Positions 6,363 to 7,549 of a DNA stretch of 7,549 nt are shown here, piece after piece (the stretch's first letter is position 1; every line of letters begins with the position of its first letter). The stretch lies in NCBI GenBank assembly GCA_024635855.1, contig JAGXHZ010000059.1, positions 1-7,549 of the forward strand. Reading direction: 5' to 3'. The notes under the pieces were generated by a model that ran no database searches, was not told the DNA's origin, and was given only the letters and a program-made list of their open reading frames with translations. Position numbers and translations under genes: made by a program. Source of the DNA: Sulfuricurvum sp. (GTDB lineage: Bacteria; Campylobacterota; Campylobacteria; Campylobacterales; Sulfurimonadaceae).

Positions 6363-6975
6363 CTTCCTCTTCATCGTCACTCAACGTGGCAAAATCTTCG
6401 TCAGTGGCTATTTTATCTTTAATGACACTGGCGCAATATTCAAATCCAAGTTTTTGTGCAGCTTTCATATCAAACAAAAATCCAAGCCCGCTGAACTGAT
6501 AAGGTTCTTCTTGCTCAATACACAGTAGTACCCCTTCGCTTTGTGCTTCAAAAATATCGACGATATCACGGTACTGGATATTAAACTCTGTCGCATGCCA
6601 CCCGATTGTTTCGAGTCCTTTATCTGAAAATTCAGCAATTCCATCCCCTGACGTATCATCATACAATGCGCGAAGACGGTTGAATCCGATAATGTTTTGC
6701 CAAGCACCTGATGCTTTAATAAGGAGTCGATCCTCATCTTCTACAACACGGTATTCTTTACCTAGCATTTCACCTATAGGACGGGCTAAATTTGTACTCA
6801 TTAGTGAGGCGGAAGGAATGGAGCCCTCATAAATGGAGATAAGAGTTAAAGGAAAAGGTTCAAAAACTATCTCACCCTTATAGGTAATCGCAAATTTTTT
6901 ATGAGAATTGAGTGCATGCATAAAATCATTTCGTTCTATGACGATGATTTCTTTAAATAGATTGAATTTTTTCAT
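6319..6975 (-). CDS. Hypothetical protein, 218 residues, unrecognised
   Basis: I cannot name a family. The ATG at 6975 (MKKFNLFKEI) has AAGG six bases upstream and a good extended -10 about 24 bases away; an in-frame ATG 11 codons further upstream lies at or before the promoter and is rejected. The protein is soluble-looking, with mixed alpha/beta character and no signal peptide or membrane segment. Visible landmarks are GEIVFEPFPL (34-43), AWQNIIGFNRLRALYDDTSG (91-110), a His in IGWHATEF (124-131), cysteines at 152 and 181, and an acidic cluster DEDFATLSDDEEE (192-204). It converges on ruvX, overlapping its last 44 bases, and is divergent from ilvC. The promoter, ribosome binding site and length make it a real gene; the function is unknown. 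Confidence 0.82.
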   Translation of the reverse strand: MKKFNLFKEIIVIERNDFMHALNSHKKFAITYKGEIVFEPFPLTLISIYEGSIPSASLMSTNLARPIGEMLGKEYRVVEDEDRLLIKASGAWQNIIGFNRLRALYDDTSGDGIAEFSDKGLETIGWHATEFNIQYRDIVDIFEAQSEGVLLCIEQEEPYQFSGLGFLFDMKAAQKLGFEYCASVIKDKIATDEDFATLSDDEEEAKEYFSTDLSTALK

Positions 6976-6998
6976 AAAATGCCTTGATTTTTGAGTGA

Positions 6999-7007
6999 AT
7001 TGTAGCA
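6999..7007 (-). promoter_or_regulatory. Extended -10 promoter of the 218-residue hypothetical gene
   Basis: Read on the minus strand, TGCTACAAT is an extended -10 (TGn followed by TACAAT, five of six matches to TATAAT; hexamer at 6999-7004). It would start transcription near 6992, giving a leader of about 17 bases that includes the AAGG site. No clear -35 is visible, as is common in epsilonproteobacteria. Confidence 0.55.
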
Positions 7008-7090
7008 TGCAATTTGTCGTATGGGCTAAAGAGAAAATTTAGCTTTCACTTATAAGGGGTTGCTAATATTTCTTTTTGCAAAAGTGGGGT

Positions 7091-7096
7091 ATAATT
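7091..7096 (+). promoter_or_regulatory. ilvC promoter, consensus -10
   Basis: A perfect TATAAT followed by T lies about 44 bases before the ilvC start, after a T-rich stretch (7069-7077) and GGGG. There is no consensus -35 at 17 bases, but T-rich upstream tracts replace it in Campylobacterota. The predicted leader is about 35-40 bases, too short for a peptide-based attenuator. Confidence 0.65.
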
Positions 7097-7109
7097 CGCC
7101 AAATTTTAA

Positions 7110-7549
<440 letters not shown>

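Noticed and set aside
7023..7045. Stem GCTAAA/TTTAGC between the divergent hypothetical gene and ilvC
   Set aside because: Only six Watson-Crick pairs plus two possible G-T pairs in AT-rich DNA, lying upstream of both predicted starts; it could be an operator, but there is no support.

Overview
This window reads as a chromosomal segment of a Campylobacterota (epsilonproteobacterial) genome. The best guess is a Sulfuricurvum/Sulfurimonas-like organism. That rests on moderately AT-rich DNA, the block rpmH-rnpA-yidD-yidC-jag-mnmE (known in this order in Campylobacter and relatives), an epsilon-style YidD and Jag, and ruvX directly behind mnmE. The genus is inference only.

Layout. Positions 19-629 hold a single-gene mobile or domesticated element: a Y1-type (IS200/RAYT-like) tyrosine transposase gene with an imperfect hairpin on each side. 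The two hairpins share a 14-base core and the same AGGA loop. Positions 667-1191 (minus strand) encode an unrecognised 174-residue protein. Positions 1192-1339 form a divergent intergenic region that should carry promoters in both directions. Positions 1340-6362 are one tightly packed plus-strand gene cluster: rpmH (ribosomal protein L34), rnpA (RNase P protein), yidD and yidC (membrane protein insertion), jag (RNA-binding KH protein), mnmE (tRNA wobble-uridine modification GTPase) and ruvX (YqgF-family RNase H-fold protein). After an 11-base gap between rpmH and rnpA, every junction is an overlap of 1 to 23 bases. A second unrecognised minus-strand gene (6319-6975) runs into the 3' end of ruvX and overlaps it by 44 bases. 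Divergent from it is a well-formed promoter and the first 136 codons of ilvC, which is cut by the window end.

How the genes work together. The large operon combines ribosome and tRNA maturation with membrane protein biogenesis. L34 and the RNase P protein are co-expressed in almost all bacteria. YidD and YidC act at the inner membrane on nascent proteins. MnmE modifies tRNA anticodons and RuvX/YqgF is linked to rRNA processing. ilvC belongs to branched-chain amino acid synthesis and has its own promoter.

I see no CRISPR array, defence system, rRNA, tRNA or clear intrinsic terminator. Most of the window is ordinary core genome. The part most worth a second look is the transposase gene with its paired hairpins.
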